This document shows positions 8,541 to 17,960 of a DNA stretch of 64,000 nt, piece by piece (within the stretch, counting starts at the first letter, position 1; every line of letters begins with the position of its first letter). The stretch is from assembly GCA_017309015.1 (NCBI GenBank), contig JAEDAG010000001.1, forward strand, positions 354,223 through 418,222, read 5' to 3'. Under the pieces are notes generated by a model. The model did no database searches. It was not told the origin of the DNA and was given only the letters and a program-made list of their open reading frames with translations. This stretch comes from Faecalicatena absiana (lineage in GTDB: Bacteria; Bacillota; Bacilli; Lactobacillales; Lactobacillaceae). A program made the translations under genes and the position numbers.

Positions 8541-9476
8541 ATGTACTTCATTATTGCCAATCCGGCAGCGCAATCAGGCCAGCAAGACAACCGCCTGCTC
8601 AAGCAACTGGAAGCCGCCCTTAGAGAACGGCAGCAACCCTATTTCACCTGCTTCAACGCCCGTCCCGACTACGTCAAGAAATTCATAAAAAGCATGGATC
8701 GCGGCGGTGAAATCAACCTGGTGGCCTTGGGCGGGGATGGAACCATCAACAACGTCATCAACGCGATTGAGGATTTCAGCCGCGTCAACTTTGCCTTTCT
8801 GCCCATCGGATCCAGCAATGACCTGGCCAGAGGATTGGGCATCAAAGATATCCACAAGGACAAGACACAAGCTGAAAACATCAAGAAAATCGCCGCCGGC
8901 AAGGTTGTCAGGCGGATCGATCTCGGGCTATTGACCGATGAGCGCACTGGGCTCAGCCGCCGCTTCGCGGTCTCATGTGGCCTGGGCTTTGACGCGGCGG
9001 TCTGCCACGAGGTAAATAAATCCAAGTTCAAGAACTTCTTCAATGCCTTCAACCAAGGCAAGCTGACCTATGGTGCAATTGCCCTGCGCGAGCTCGCAAC
9101 GATCCCCAAGACCCAGGCCATGATCTTCTTGGATGGTCAACAAGCGATTCACATCAACCGCCTGATCTTCGCGGCTTGCATGAATACGCCCTATGAAGGC
9201 GGCGGCTTCAAATTTGCGCCAGACGCGTCAGCGGAAAATGGCGTCTTGAACCTGGCGGCAATTGGCGATCTAAGTCTGGCACAGATTCTGCCAAAGTTTC
9301 CAGCCGCCTACCTGGGCAAATACTACCATTTCAAGGGCGTTCACCACAGTCCTTTCACAAAGATCCAAATCAAGCTGGACCACCCCCTGTGGGTGCATAC
9401 CGATGGTGAAGTCGCCCGCAAGAGCAGCGCGGTCAGCGTAAAATGCCTGCCGCGGGTGCTGAAAATGCTTATTTAG
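8541..9476 (+). CDS. YegS/DagK-like diacylglycerol or lipid kinase
   Basis: Lipid kinase of the diacylglycerol kinase catalytic family. The ATP-binding GGDGT lies at residues 64-68 followed by INNVINAI, and PIGSSNDLARGLGI and the C-terminal HTDGE (near residue 290) complete the signature. 311 residues, usual length. It probably phosphorylates diacylglycerol or a related lipid at the membrane face. AGGAAAGGAAAG precedes the ATG. A deleted paralogue lies at 12631-12969. The fetAB-like pair starts 36 bases downstream and may be co-transcribed. Confidence 0.9.
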   Translation: MYFIIANPAAQSGQQDNRLLKQLEAALRERQQPYFTCFNARPDYVKKFIKSMDRGGEINLVALGGDGTINNVINAIEDFSRVNFAFLPIGSSNDLARGLGIKDIHKDKTQAENIKKIAAGKVVRRIDLGLLTDERTGLSRRFAVSCGLGFDAAVCHEVNKSKFKNFFNAFNQGKLTYGAIALRELATIPKTQAMIFLDGQQAIHINRLIFAACMNTPYEGGGFKFAPDASAENGVLNLAAIGDLSLAQILPKFPAAYLGKYYHFKGVHHSPFTKIQIKLDHPLWVHTDGEVARKSSAVSVKCLPRVLKMLI

Positions 9477-9512
9477 AAAAGGGAATACTTTTTTGGAAAC
9501 AGGAGAAAGACA

Positions 9513-10151
9513 ATGGCACTAATCGAACTCAAACAAGTTGCCTATCAGACAGACAAGCAAACCATCTTGCAAGAAGTCTCCTTTGCGCTTGAAGCAGGAG
9601 ACTACGTTACTTTGACCGGTCCTTCCGGCAGCGGCAAAAGCACGACTTTAAAACTGATCGCGGGCTTGATCTCGCCAACCAACGGGCAGATTCTCTATAA
9701 GGGGCGGAATTTGGTGGATTTGGACCTGGTTCCCTACCGCCGTCAGGTCTCTTACTGCTTCCAGCAGCCTACCCTCTTCGATGAAACGGTCAAGGACAAT
9801 CTGGCCTTTCCTTTCGCGATTCGGAAGCAGCCCTTTGATGAAGAGCGAGCCAAAGCAGCGCTGGAGCGCGTTGACTTGTCAGCTGATTACTTAGACAAGA
9901 AGATTACTGCCCTGTCTGGCGGTGAAAAGCAGCGCGTCGCCTTAATCCGCAACCTGCTCTTTCGCCCTGAGGTTCTGCTCTTGGACGAGGTCACGACTGG
10001 CCTTGATGAGACCAGCAAGGCGATCGTCCACCAACTGATTGCCCAAGTTCAACAAGAAGGCAGCACGATTCTGCAAGTGACCCACGACCAAGAAGAACTA
10101 GCCGCTTCCCACAAGCTGCTGCAAATGGAAAAAGGAGGAATTTTAAAATGA
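9513..10151 (+). CDS. fetA: ABC transporter ATPase, FetA/YbbL-like
   Basis: ATPase subunit of a two-component ABC system. Walker A GPSGSGKST at residues 36-44, Q-loop in CFQQPTLFD, signature LSGGEKQR from 134 and Walker B LLLDEVTTGLD near 155. 212 residues. It overlaps the permease gene by 4 bases (ATGA), a firm sign of partnership. With a UPF0014 permease, E. coli FetAB is linked to iron export and oxidative stress resistance; the same role here is inferred from the pairing, not shown. Confidence 0.87.
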   Translation: MALIELKQVAYQTDKQTILQEVSFALEAGDYVTLTGPSGSGKSTTLKLIAGLISPTNGQILYKGRNLVDLDLVPYRRQVSYCFQQPTLFDETVKDNLAFPFAIRKQPFDEERAKAALERVDLSADYLDKKITALSGGEKQRVALIRNLLFRPEVLLLDEVTTGLDETSKAIVHQLIAQVQQEGSTILQVTHDQEELAASHKLLQMEKGGILK

Positions 10152-10912
10152 AAGCCATGGCGGTAAGCAATTTATCATTATTCTTGTCCTTTGCCTTAGT
10201 GCTAGTTTCCGTGGCAATTTCCTGGAAAGAGCGGCTGGGCTTGACCAAGGACATCTTTTACAGCGTGGCCAGAGCCGTAATTCAGCTGATTATCGTCGGC
10301 TACGTCTTAAAGTTCATCATGCACGTCAACAACGCGCTGCTGACCTTCTTGATGACCCTGTTCATCATCTTCAACGCCGCTTGGAACGCCAACAAACGCG
10401 ACCCTAATCCCAACCGCCAATTCTGGCAGTCGATTGTCGCCTTGATCGTTGGTACTTACGTCACCTTGGGCGTCCTGCTCTTGACGAAAACGGTCAAGCT
10501 CAAGCCCATGCAGATTATTCCAATTACGGGGATGATTGCCGGCAATGAGATGGTGGCGATGGGGCTGTGCTATAAGGCCCTGGCCACTGGCTTTCACGAT
10601 CAGCGCCAACAAGTATTGGAAAAGCTGGCTTTAGGAGCTGACGTAAAGCAGGCCAGCATGAGCATTTTGCGACGCAGCATCAAAACGGCCATGCAGCCAA
10701 CGATTGATTCCGCCAAAACGGTCGGACTGGTTAGTCTGCCCGGCATGATGTCGGGCCTGATTTTCGCTGGGGTTGATCCCGTCTACGCGATCAAATACCA
10801 AATCATGGTGACCTTCATGTTGCTGTCAGCTACCGGACTTGGAGCCGTAATTGCCGGGTATCTGGCCTACCGCAACTACTTCAACCGGCAAAGCCAGCTG
10901 CGCGAGAATTAA
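10148..10912 (+). CDS. fetB: ABC permease of UPF0014 family, FetB/YbbM-like
   Basis: Integral membrane protein with about six or seven helices over 254 residues. The family core is present: PITGMIAGNEMVAMGL and the later SLPGMMSGLIFAGVDP, which are the most conserved blocks of UPF0014 proteins. The start overlaps the ATPase stop. Putative metal exporter. A strong terminator follows at 10980-11030. Confidence 0.88.
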   Translation: MKAMAVSNLSLFLSFALVLVSVAISWKERLGLTKDIFYSVARAVIQLIIVGYVLKFIMHVNNALLTFLMTLFIIFNAAWNANKRDPNPNRQFWQSIVALIVGTYVTLGVLLLTKTVKLKPMQIIPITGMIAGNEMVAMGLCYKALATGFHDQRQQVLEKLALGADVKQASMSILRRSIKTAMQPTIDSAKTVGLVSLPGMMSGLIFAGVDPVYAIKYQIMVTFMLLSATGLGAVIAGYLAYRNYFNRQSQLREN

Positions 10913-10979
10913 TACTCAGGTAAGCTTAGCAGTCAGGTGATTTACCTGCCATCCAAATTTTTGAATATCTGGTCATTAA

Positions 10980-11030
10980 AAATGCCCTGCAATCGTTAAA
11001 CGTCTATGCTTAACAATTACAGGGCATTTT
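10980..11030 (+). terminator. Intrinsic terminator
   Basis: AAATGCCCTG pairs with CAGGGCATTT, extended inward by AATCGTTAA/TTAACAATT, and followed by TTTT. Closes the lipid kinase-fetAB unit. Confidence 0.85.
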
Positions 11031-11068
11031 AATCTTTTGCAAAAGTTTCTAGACTGAACCTATTTTTT

Positions 11069-11101
11069 GGAAAAAGTTGAAGACATTTGGCAACTTTTTC
11101 C
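11069..11101. promoter_or_regulatory. Perfect 11-bp inverted repeat before the ECF operon
   Basis: GGAAAAAGTTG (11069-11079) and CAACTTTTTCC (11091-11101) are exact complements around an 11-base spacer. A TATATT box (11104-11109) follows within three bases and the ribosome site of the sigma gene within 16. The position suggests an operator or promoter element controlling the sigma operon rather than a terminator, since no T-run follows. Confidence 0.55.
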
Positions 11102-11134
11102 GTTATATTCAGTAGCAGGAGGAGGCGAAAGGAA

Positions 11135-11623
11135 ATTAACGATCAAGAAAACCTGGCACGGCTTTTAAAGCTTTACCAAAAGCTGGTATTTTCTCTTTGC
11201 TTAAAAATCACGCATGACTACTTTGCGGCTGACGGTCTGACCCAGGAAACCTTTTTAACTGCCTATCAAAAATGGAGTCAATTTGACGGGCAAAACGAAA
11301 AGGCCTGGCTCTGCCGGATCGCCAGCAATAAGGCAATTGACTATCTCAGAAAGCAAAAGCCTGCTGCGGATCTTGACCAAGTGGCTGAGCCAGCAGACAG
11401 GCAAACGCCCCTAGACCAGGTCTTGAACCAGGAGCTAATGGAGGAGCTCCAGGAGGCGGTTAAAAAGTTGCCAGACTCGCTTAAAGGCGATGCTGAGCTC
11501 TACTTTTTAATGGGGAAAAAGACCAAGGAAATTGCCAAAGAGCTTGAAAAACCGCTTAAAACCGTCCAGACTCATATTTACCGGGCAAGAGAACTATTAA
11601 AAAATCAGCTGGAAAGGAGGTAG
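11135..11623 (+). CDS. ECF-type RNA polymerase sigma factor
   Basis: Sigma-70 family, ECF group. Region 2 is at the N-terminus (LYQKLVFSLCLKITHDYFAADGLTQETFLTAYQKW) and region 4 at the C-terminus (GKKTKEIAKELEKPLKTVQTHIYRAREL). No ATG, GTG or TTG fits the strong site AGGAGGAGG at 11117-11125; the codon 9 bases after it is ATT (11135-11137), so a rare ATT start is proposed, giving 162 residues. A TTG at 11087 would be the next choice but lies upstream of this site and inside the inverted repeat. It overlaps nothing and is followed after 5 bases by the probable anti-sigma gene. Confidence 0.8.
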   Translation: MNDQENLARLLKLYQKLVFSLCLKITHDYFAADGLTQETFLTAYQKWSQFDGQNEKAWLCRIASNKAIDYLRKQKPAADLDQVAEPADRQTPLDQVLNQELMEELQEAVKKLPDSLKGDAELYFLMGKKTKEIAKELEKPLKTVQTHIYRARELLKNQLERR

Positions 11624-11628
11624 CCCTG

Positions 11629-12072
11629 ATGAAAGAGAGTCAACTAGAAAAAAAGGAAGAGAAAGATAATGAAAAACAAGCAGAATTCGCCTATCTGACT
11701 GATAGTGAATTGGCCGAGTTGATTAACGCAGCCGAAAGGGATTTAGTCGCGCCGCCCCCTGACCTGGCTGATCAGGTCCTGGCCCAGATTAAAGAAATCG
11801 AAACTGAAAAGATAAAAGAAAAAACAGCCAAGAAGACCATCAGCTTAGCCCGCTATCAGCGGATCAAAGTCCAGGTCATCGCCGCCTGTGCGGCTGCCTG
11901 CCTCTTGCTCTTAGCTGGGCAGTTCCTGCCAAAGAACTGGCAAAATAGCCTTGAATTTTTGGAATCAGACAAGATCTCGCAGATTGCCAAGCAAAATCAG
12001 TTCACTAAAAAGCTGAACAGCACCCGCATCGATCTGCCAGATGAAAAAGTAAAAACAGAAAGAAGTAAGTAA
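11629..12072 (+). CDS. Probable anti-sigma factor, single-pass membrane protein
   Basis: 147 residues: a charged N-terminal cytoplasmic part, one hydrophobic helix at about 84-102 (VQVIAACAAACLLLLAG) and a short outer tail. No zinc-type HxxxCxxC motif is visible. The AAGGAGG site overlaps the end of the sigma gene, so the pair is co-translated. The role as membrane anti-sigma comes from position and topology, not from a recognised domain. Confidence 0.6.
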   Translation: MKESQLEKKEEKDNEKQAEFAYLTDSELAELINAAERDLVAPPPDLADQVLAQIKEIETEKIKEKTAKKTISLARYQRIKVQVIAACAAACLLLLAGQFLPKNWQNSLEFLESDKISQIAKQNQFTKKLNSTRIDLPDEKVKTERSK

Positions 12073-12074
12073 CA

Positions 12075-12569
12075 ATGCACTTTAGTCACCGTAAAAAAAA
12101 CGAAGTTTTAGAATTTTTCACCTCATTCATCCCCGGAGCCACTGAGATGTACATGGGCTTCATGAAGAGCGGCTTCAGCTTAATGCTGGTCTTCTTCACG
12201 GTCTTGATCATCCCAACCTTGATCAGCCTGCCCACCCTCTTCATGATCTTTGCCCTCTTGGTTTGGTTCTTTTCCTTCTTCCACGCCCGCAACCTGATTT
12301 CCTGCCCTGACGAGGAATTTGACAAGCAAGAAGACAAGTTCATCTGGGAAGAGCTTTTCCCAACCCTGACTCTCAACAAGCACGTCTTGACCTGGAGCGG
12401 GGCCTTCTTCATCCTGATGGGCCTTGACGCCATCCTTAATTCTGCTGGCGAAGACGGCTACTTTGGGGACTACTACAACGACACCGCCACCAACATTTTG
12501 GGTGCCATCATGGTCATCATCCTCGGCGTCTACTTGATCCGTCAAGCGAAAAAGCACGTCAAAAAATAA
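12075..12569 (+). CDS. Membrane protein of unknown function in ECF operon
   Basis: 164 residues with about four hydrophobic segments: a pair near residues 30-70, one near 108-120 and one near 140-156. The N-terminal FIPGATEMYMGFMKSG is reminiscent of TM2-type membrane proteins. Starts two bases after the putative anti-sigma stop. It may be the effector or sensor of the ECF system. No function is assigned. Confidence 0.6.
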   Translation: MHFSHRKKNEVLEFFTSFIPGATEMYMGFMKSGFSLMLVFFTVLIIPTLISLPTLFMIFALLVWFFSFFHARNLISCPDEEFDKQEDKFIWEELFPTLTLNKHVLTWSGAFFILMGLDAILNSAGEDGYFGDYYNDTATNILGAIMVIILGVYLIRQAKKHVKK

Positions 12570-12630
12570 TCAAGAAAACAAAATACGTTATAATAAATAC
12601 ATTGGATTAATTTTGCGTGAGGTTAAGAAG

Positions 12631-12969
12631 ATGTATTTTATTATTGCCAATCCGGGCAAAACGACAACCTCATTATTAAAAAGCTGGAAACAGCCTTAGA
12701 AGCAGCCCACAAGCCCTACTTTACCTGTTTTTCGGCTAGGCCCGGCTGTATCCGCAACTTCATCAAGTAATTTGAGCAAAAAGAAGAAGTCACCCTGGTT
12801 GCCGCTGGCGGAGATGGCACCATCAGCGGCGTGGTCAACGCTATTGAGGATTTTAGTAAAGTAAAATTCGCCTTCTTACCGATTGGGTCCATACCGATGG
12901 CGAGGTAACACGGAAGAACCAGACGGTAACGATTAGCTGTCTCCCCCACTGCTTAAATTTGATCATGTA
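12631..12969 (+). pseudogene. Deleted paralogue of the YegS/DagK-like lipid kinase
   Basis: Starts MYFIIANPG like the intact gene at 8541 and can be followed in broken frames through KPYFTCFSARPG, an in-frame TAA, then TLVAAGGDGTISGVVNAIEDFSKVKFAFLPIGS. It then jumps to the last residues HTDGEVTRK...SCLPHCLNLIM and stop. Roughly 200 codons between GGDGT and HTDGE are missing, and frame breaks occur near 12655. A promoter-like TATAAT lies at about 12588. It is an old duplicate of the kinase. Confidence 0.85.
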
Positions 12970-13000
12970 AAAAGACTATTCCCCAGGAAATAGTCTTTTT
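12969..13000 (+). terminator. Intrinsic terminator after the pseudogene
   Basis: AAAAAGACTATT and AATAGTCTTTTT form a 12-bp stem with an 8-base loop and a T-run. Probably bidirectional. Confidence 0.85.
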
Positions 13001-13024
13001 TCTTGCTATTCAATTTTTTGCAAC

Positions 13025-13058
13025 AAAAAAAGCACATTCCTTGCGGAACATGCTTTTT
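13025..13058 (-). terminator. Intrinsic terminator of the rplM-rpsI operon
   Basis: AAAAAGCAnnTTCC and GGAAnnTGCTTTTT form a stem with a TTGC loop, with a T-run in the minus direction, 24 bases after the rpsI stop. Confidence 0.85.
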
Positions 13059-13081
13059 GAATGCAAAACGCAATCGAAAGA

Positions 13082-13477
13082 TTAACGCTTTGAGAATTGT
13101 GAAGCCTTGCGGGCCTTCTTCAGACCTGGCTTCTTTCTTTCCTTCATTCTTGGGTCACGAGTCAAGAAGCCAGCCTTCTTCAGTGGGCCACGGAAGTCTG
13201 GGTCTACTTCGAGAAGGGCACGTGCGATACCATGACGGATCGCGCCGGCTTGACCTGAGAAACCACCACCGTTAACGTTAACGATAACGTCGTATTGGCC
13301 TTCAGTTTCAGTCAGAGTCAAAGGTTGCTTAAGGTCCTTAACCAAGATTGGCAATGGAATGTAGTCAGCAACGTCCTTGTTGTTAACAGTGATCTTACCA
13401 TCACCTGGTACTAAACGAACGCGAGCTACGGCGTCCTTACGACGACCAGTGCCTGCATATGCAGCTTGTTGTGCCAT
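13082..13477 (-). CDS. rpsI: 30S ribosomal protein S9
   Basis: Small-subunit protein whose C-terminal tail reaches the P-site tRNA. The N-terminus [18 protein letters not shown], the central [19 protein letters not shown] and the C-terminus [12 protein letters not shown] are diagnostic. 131 residues, full length. Second gene of the rplM-rpsI operon, 12 bases after rplM. Confidence 0.98.
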   Translation of the reverse strand: MAQQAAYAGTGRRKDAVARVRLVPGDGKITVNNKDVADYIPLPILVKDLKQPLTLTETEGQYDVIVNVNGGGFSGQAGAIRHGIARALLEVDPDFRGPLKKAGFLTRDPRMKERKKPGLKKARKASQFSKR

Positions 13478-13489
13478 TTAAACTACCTC

Positions 13490-13933
13490 CTAGATTAAAT
13501 CGTTAATGTCTAACTTTTCAGGCTTTTGTGCTTCGTGCTTGTGGTCTTCACCAGCGTATACGTGAAGCTTCAAGAATTCTTGGTGGCCAAGAGTGTTCTT
13601 TGGAAGCATGCCCTTAACTGACATTTCAACCAACTTAACAGGGTTGTTTGCAAGCAATTCGCCTGCTGACACAGCCTTCAGACCGCCACGCCATTCTGAG
13701 TGGTGGTAGTAGATCTTGTCAGTAGCCTTCTTACCGGTAAGCTTCAGCTTTGAAGCGTTAACGATGATGACGTTGTCACCAGTGTCAACGTTTGGGGTAA
13801 ATTGAGCCTTGTTCTTACCTCTAAGAATGGTTGCTACGGCACTTGAAAGACGGCCCAATGCAACATCAGTAGCGTCGATCAGATACCACTTACGTTCAAT
13901 TTCACTAGTTTTTGCTAATGGTGTAGTACGCAA
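13490..13933 (-). CDS. rplM: 50S ribosomal protein L13
   Basis: Early-assembly large-subunit protein. [16 protein letters not shown], the [10 protein letters not shown] block and the [10 protein letters not shown] segment identify it. 147 residues. The start is TTG ([11 protein letters not shown]) with a GGAGG site 8 bases before. A strong vegetative promoter lies about 75 bases upstream, leaving a leader that could hold the L13-type autoregulatory structure; no fold was computed. Confidence 0.98.
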   Translation of the reverse strand: MRTTPLAKTSEIERKWYLIDATDVALGRLSSAVATILRGKNKAQFTPNVDTGDNVIIVNASKLKLTGKKATDKIYYHHSEWRGGLKAVSAGELLANNPVKLVEMSVKGMLPKNTLGHQEFLKLHVYAGEDHKHEAQKPEKLDINDLI

Positions 13934-14008
13934 TTTAAATTCCTCCGTTTATTCGCAGTTTGAATACAATAAGATTACGGGGCCTATCGTGGACAAACAT
14001 ACTCTTAT

Positions 14009-14037
14009 ATCATATGACCTAAATATTGAAATGTCAA
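14009..14037 (-). promoter_or_regulatory. Vegetative promoter of rplM-rpsI
   Basis: On the minus strand TTGACA (14032-14037), a 17-base spacer and TATGAT (14009-14014). The -35 overlaps the end of truA, so rplM-rpsI is a separate unit from ecf-truA, though read-through is possible since no terminator is seen between. Confidence 0.9.
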
Positions 14038-14874
14038 TTAAAAATCAAGGTCCAGCCGATATTTTCTTGGAACCTCGTCATAAAAGACATGGTATAGGTA
14101 CAGGCCGCTGGCCTGCGCGGTTTGTTGGACTTCCAACCGGTTCTTGGCCGCAATCACCCGTACCAGGTCATGTACAGGCCGGCGGCCGTTGCCGATTTCC
14201 AGCAGGGCTGCCACCAAGATGCGTACCATATTATACAGGAATCCGGTCGCGATGAAATCAAAAATTATCTCATTTTCTTTTTCGTCGTATTGGACATTCA
14301 CGTAGTACATGTCCCTGACCTTGTCCTCGATCTGCCCGCCACTGGCCGCGAAACTGGTAAAGTCATGCCGTCCCAGCAGGTCCTTGGCTGCTTCCTGCAT
14401 CCGCTGCAAGTCTACTTTGTAAGGGTAATGGCCTGTGTAAAAGCGCTTGAAGGGATTGACAAACCGGTCCAGCGACACCCGGTAGCGGTACCACTTGCCC
14501 TTCACCGAGAAGCGGGCATGGAAGTCCTGGTCCACAATCTCGCACTCAGTGAAAACCATGTCCATTGGCAATTGGGAGTTCAGCGCCTTGATCATGTTCT
14601 GCGGGGGAATTTTATTTCCCGGGTAATCAAAGTGAATTACCTGCCCGACCGAATGGACTCCGGCATCGGTTCTGCCCGATCCATAGACCGTAACCTCTTT
14701 GCCCTTGGTCATCCGTTTGAGAATTTCTTCAACCGTCCCTTGAATCGTCCGCTGATTGGGTTGGGACTGGAAGCCATGAAAAAGGTGACCGTCGTAGGTC
14801 AATTTCAGCTTATACCTGGTCGTCTGCACTTGTTCTTGCTTGTTCTTGCTATCTTTATTCGAACTATTCGTCAT
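14038..14874 (-). CDS. truA: tRNA pseudouridine(38-40) synthase TruA
   Basis: Converts uridines 38-40 of the tRNA anticodon arm to pseudouridine. The catalytic Asp70 is in the signature [11 protein letters not shown]; other family blocks are [11 protein letters not shown] and [10 protein letters not shown]. 278 residues from the ATG at 14872-14874, which shares one base with the ecfT stop (TGATG); a longer upstream frame inside ecfT is not needed. It is slightly longer than usual because of a lysine/glutamine-rich N-terminal 20 residues. Last gene of the ecfA1-ecfA2-ecfT-truA operon, a common Lactobacillales order. Confidence 0.96.
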   Translation of the reverse strand: MTNSSNKDSKNKQEQVQTTRYKLKLTYDGHLFHGFQSQPNQRTIQGTVEEILKRMTKGKEVTVYGSGRTDAGVHSVGQVIHFDYPGNKIPPQNMIKALNSQLPMDMVFTECEIVDQDFHARFSVKGKWYRYRVSLDRFVNPFKRFYTGHYPYKVDLQRMQEAAKDLLGRHDFTSFAASGGQIEDKVRDMYYVNVQYDEKENEIIFDFIATGFLYNMVRILVAALLEIGNGRRPVHDLVRVIAAKNRLEVQQTAQASGLYLYHVFYDEVPRKYRLDLDF

Positions 14875-15671
14875 CAGTGGATTCTCACAATCACCATTAA
14901 GGCCGTCAAAATTACACAATATGCCAAAGGCACCAAGTCTGCCTTGGACCACTTCAGAACCCGGTAGCGGCTTCTGCCTTCGCTGCCCTTATAGCCGCGC
15001 GACTCCATCGCCGTAGACAGATCCAGAGCTACTTCCAGAGAATCGATGAACAGCGGCACCAGCATTGGAACGACCGACTTAGCCCTTTGCACCAAATTGC
15101 CGTCGTTAAAGTCGGCTCCCCGCGATCTCTGGGCATTCATGATCTTCATGGTCTGGTCAAACAAAGTTGGCACAAATCTCAAGGCAATCGAGATCACCAA
15201 GCTGATCATGCCCACGTTGACCTTAAACAGCTTGAGCGGGGTCATGATCCACTCCATCGCGTCCGCGATTTCCAGCGGCTTGGTCGTGACCGTCATCACC
15301 GTTGAAACGACAATGATCAAGGTAAAGCGGATAAAGACATACAGGCCGTTGATCAAGCCTTCGCTTGAGATCGCAAAGACCCACCAATGCCAGTAGATCT
15401 TGCCGCCAGCCATGAAGAAGGTCTGCAGAAGCGAGGTAAAGATGATCAGCCAGATCATTGGCTTGACCCCATCCCAGAAGACCTTGGGCTTCAAGCCCGT
15501 GGCGACAACCGTCATCAGACCAAAGACCGTGATGACCAGATAGCTTTGCCAGTTATTGGCCAAAAAGATCATCAAGATGAAGTAAAAAGTCACCAGCATC
15601 TTGGCCCGAGGATCAACCTTGTACATGAAGCTGGTCCCTGGCAGGTAGCGGCCGATAATTATCTTGCTCAT
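14874..15671 (-). CDS. ecfT: Energy-coupling factor transporter transmembrane protein EcfT
   Basis: Membrane coupling subunit of group II ECF vitamin/micronutrient transporters; it links the two ATPases to exchangeable S-components coded elsewhere. 265 residues with four to five helices in the N-terminal half and the coupling helices carrying the two Ala-Arg-Gly type motifs, seen as AQRSRGADF and AMESRGYKG. It starts inside the ecfA2 stop (4-base overlap). Confidence 0.96.
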   Translation of the reverse strand: MSKIIIGRYLPGTSFMYKVDPRAKMLVTFYFILMIFLANNWQSYLVITVFGLMTVVATGLKPKVFWDGVKPMIWLIIFTSLLQTFFMAGGKIYWHWWVFAISSEGLINGLYVFIRFTLIIVVSTVMTVTTKPLEIADAMEWIMTPLKLFKVNVGMISLVISIALRFVPTLFDQTMKIMNAQRSRGADFNDGNLVQRAKSVVPMLVPLFIDSLEVALDLSTAMESRGYKGSEGRSRYRVLKWSKADLVPLAYCVILTALMVIVRIH

Positions 15672-16528
15672 TCTGCCGCCTCCTTCACCCGCTGGGCAAT
15701 CGCATCCGCCAATTCCGTCATCGTCAAGGGGTTGCCCGCCAATTTGCAGCCAGAAGCCGCCAATTTGGCCGCAAAACGGCTTGGGTGCGGTTCGTCAAGG
15801 TGATGGTGCTTAAGCCAATCGCGGTCCTTAAAAACGGCCTGTGGGGCGTCATGGGCAATCAGTTTGCCGTGCTCCATCACCAGCACGTCATCGGCGTAAT
15901 CAGCCACGTCATCCATGTTGTGGGTGACCAAAATTACGGTATGCCCCTGCCTTTGGTAATCTTTAAACAGCCGCATCATTTCAATGCGGCCCTTGGGATC
16001 CAGGCCAGCCGCGGGCTCATCCAGACAGATGATGTCGGGCTCATAGGCCATGACGCCCGCGATCGCGACCCGGCGCATCTGCCCGCCCGAAAGGTCAAAT
16101 GGCGACTTCTCGGCCACATCTTCAGGCAGTCCGACTTGCTTGAGCCACTTTCTAGCCACCCGCTCAGCTTCTTCAGCTGAAAAACCGAAATTCTTAGGCC
16201 CAAATTCAACATCGCTCAACACGGTGTTCTCAAACAGCTGGGCTTCTGGAAACTGAAAGACCAGGCTGACCTTGCGGCGCAGCTCCTTCAGCCCCTTGTT
16301 GCCAGTCTCTGGCGTAATCTCATAACCAGCAATGGAGATTTTCCCATTGCTGGGCTTGAGCAGAGCATTAAAGTGCTGCATTAAGGTGGACTTTCCGCTC
16401 CCGGTATGGCCAATCAAGGCAATAAAATCACCTTCACGCAAGGTGAAGTTCACATCGTCCAGCCCCAGGGACTCCAAAGGCGAGCCGGGGTTGTAGACAT
16501 AGCTTACATTTTCGAATTTAATTGACAT
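15668..16528 (-). CDS. ecfA2: ECF transporter ATPase EcfA2
   Basis: One of two ATPases of the ECF module. Walker [10 protein letters not shown] at residues 40-48, Q-loop in [14 protein letters not shown], signature [14 protein letters not shown] and Walker [14 protein letters not shown]. The FPE variant at the Q-loop and the ECF-type C-terminal extension mark EcfA2. 286 residues. The start lies 25 bases inside ecfA1. Confidence 0.95.
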   Translation of the reverse strand: MSIKFENVSYVYNPGSPLESLGLDDVNFTLREGDFIALIGHTGSGKSTLMQHFNALLKPSNGKISIAGYEITPETGNKGLKELRRKVSLVFQFPEAQLFENTVLSDVEFGPKNFGFSAEEAERVARKWLKQVGLPEDVAEKSPFDLSGGQMRRVAIAGVMAYEPDIICLDEPAAGLDPKGRIEMMRLFKDYQRQGHTVILVTHNMDDVADYADDVLVMEHGKLIAHDAPQAVFKDRDWLKHHHLDEPHPSRFAAKLAASGCKLAGNPLTMTELADAIAQRVKEAAE

Positions 16529-17361
16529 ATTTCTTGAACCAACTCGTCTTCTTTGTCCGCGTCCCGCGGCAGGTCAATTCCCCGCTCTTGCAGGAGCTGC
16601 TTTAATCTAAAAGTGAACGGAATATCCAAGCCAATCCGCTCCAAGAGGTCAACCTGGGCAAAAATATGCTCTGGCGTCCCCTGGTCAATCAGCTTGCCGT
16701 CATCCATAACCAGGACTTGGTCAGCCAAAGAGGCCTCATCGATATCATGGGTAATGGAAATCACCGTCAAATCGTTTTCGTCCTTGATCCGCTTGACCAA
16801 ATCCAGAATCTGCTGCTTGCCTTCCGGGTCCAGCATGGAGGTCGCTTCATCCAAAATAATAACCTTGGGCTTGATGGCTAAGATGCCAGCGATCGCTACG
16901 CGCTGTTTCTGCCCCCCTGAGAGGTTGCTGGGCTCTGCTCCGGCATAATCAGCCATGCCGACGTCAGAAACCGCCTGAGCGACGATTTTGACCATTTCTG
17001 ACCGAGGAGTGGCCCGGTTTTCCAAGCCAAAGGCCACGTCATCAGCCACGGTCGCCCCGACAAACTGGTTGTCAGGGTTCTGGAAGACAATCCCGACCTG
17101 TTCGCGCACGTCCCAGACCGTTTCCTGGGCCAGTTTGATCCCGTTAACGACAATCTTGGACCGGTCCATGTCGTCTGGTGCCAAAAGCCCGTTGATCAAT
17201 TTCGACACCGTGGACTTGCCTGAGCCATTGTGGCCAATCAAAGCCGTCCAGGCCCCCTTCTTGATCGCAAAGCTGAGATCATCGACAGCCGGGCGCGGCG
17301 CGTCTGGATAGGTAAAAGTTACGTGTTCAAAAGCAATAATGTTGTCTTTCTCTGCACTCAT
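16504..17361 (-). CDS. ecfA1: ECF transporter ATPase EcfA1
   Basis: Partner ATPase of EcfA2. Walker [10 protein letters not shown] at 43-51, Q-loop [14 protein letters not shown], signature [14 protein letters not shown], Walker [14 protein letters not shown] and switch His in SITHDIDEA. 285 residues. First gene of the unit, after the rplQ terminator; in this group it is often partly co-transcribed with the ribosomal block. Confidence 0.95.
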   Translation of the reverse strand: MSAEKDNIIAFEHVTFTYPDAPRPAVDDLSFAIKKGAWTALIGHNGSGKSTVSKLINGLLAPDDMDRSKIVVNGIKLAQETVWDVREQVGIVFQNPDNQFVGATVADDVAFGLENRATPRSEMVKIVAQAVSDVGMADYAGAEPSNLSGGQKQRVAIAGILAIKPKVIILDEATSMLDPEGKQQILDLVKRIKDENDLTVISITHDIDEASLADQVLVMDDGKLIDQGTPEHIFAQVDLLERIGLDIPFTFRLKQLLQERGIDLPRDADKEDELVQEICQLNSKM

Positions 17362-17411
17362 GATGTCACCACCTGTATTTATAACGTTTACCCTCCATTG
17401 TATAAAAAAAG

Positions 17412-17442
17412 CAAAAAAAAATCATCCATGAAGAGGGATGAT
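17412..17442 (-). terminator. Intrinsic terminator after rplQ
   Basis: In the minus direction ATCATCC, an 8-base loop and GGATGAT, followed by nine T. It lies 110 bases after the rplQ stop and ends the long S10-spc-alpha transcript before ecfA1. Confidence 0.85.
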
Positions 17443-17553
17443 ATTGAACCATCTAAGCTAGACTAAGGCCGAAGCCCATCATCATCGCGCTTATTCTCAC
17501 TTTCATGAATAATTCTTAAAAAGTATTAAGTTTGGCAGTTATGTTTAACTAAA

Positions 17554-17937
17554 TTAAACCAATTCCAAAACTACCATTGGAGCTGCGTCACCCTTGCGTG
17601 GCATAGCCAGCTTCAAGATACGGGTGTAACCACCGTTGCGGTCCTTGTAGCGAGGAGCAACATCAGTGAAAAGCTTTTGAAGAGCTGACTTAACAACTAC
17701 TTCGTCGCCTTCTTCGTGGATATCAGCGATTTCGTTGCGTACGAATGCAGCAGCCTTTCTTCTAGCAGCCAGGTCACCGCGCTTGCCCAAAGTGATCATC
17801 TTTTCTGCAGTGCGACGTACTTCCTTAGCGCGAGCTTCGGTAGTGACGATGCGTTCGTTGATAATCAATTGGGTAGTCATTTCACGGAGCATAGCTTTTC
17901 TTTGACTACTGTCCCAACCTAATTTACGGTATGACAT
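17554..17937 (-). CDS. rplQ: 50S ribosomal protein L17
   Basis: Large-subunit protein near the tunnel exit. [19 protein letters not shown] at the start and the ending [20 protein letters not shown] are the family marks. 127 residues, full length. Last gene of the alpha operon, 23 bases after rpoA. Confidence 0.98.
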   Translation of the reverse strand: MSYRKLGWDSSQRKAMLREMTTQLIINERIVTTEARAKEVRRTAEKMITLGKRGDLAARRKAAAFVRNEIADIHEEGDEVVVKSALQKLFTDVAPRYKDRNGGYTRILKLAMPRKGDAAPMVVLELV

Positions 17938-17960
17938 TAATTGTGCCTCCTTATTACAGA

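Noticed and set aside
14038-14952. Longer TruA start at 14952
   Set aside because: It would overlap ecfT by 79 bases; the ATG sharing a base with the ecfT stop is the normal coupled start.
14122-14967. 281-codon plus-strand frame over truA
   Set aside because: Complement of truA; no family similarity and no ribosome site.
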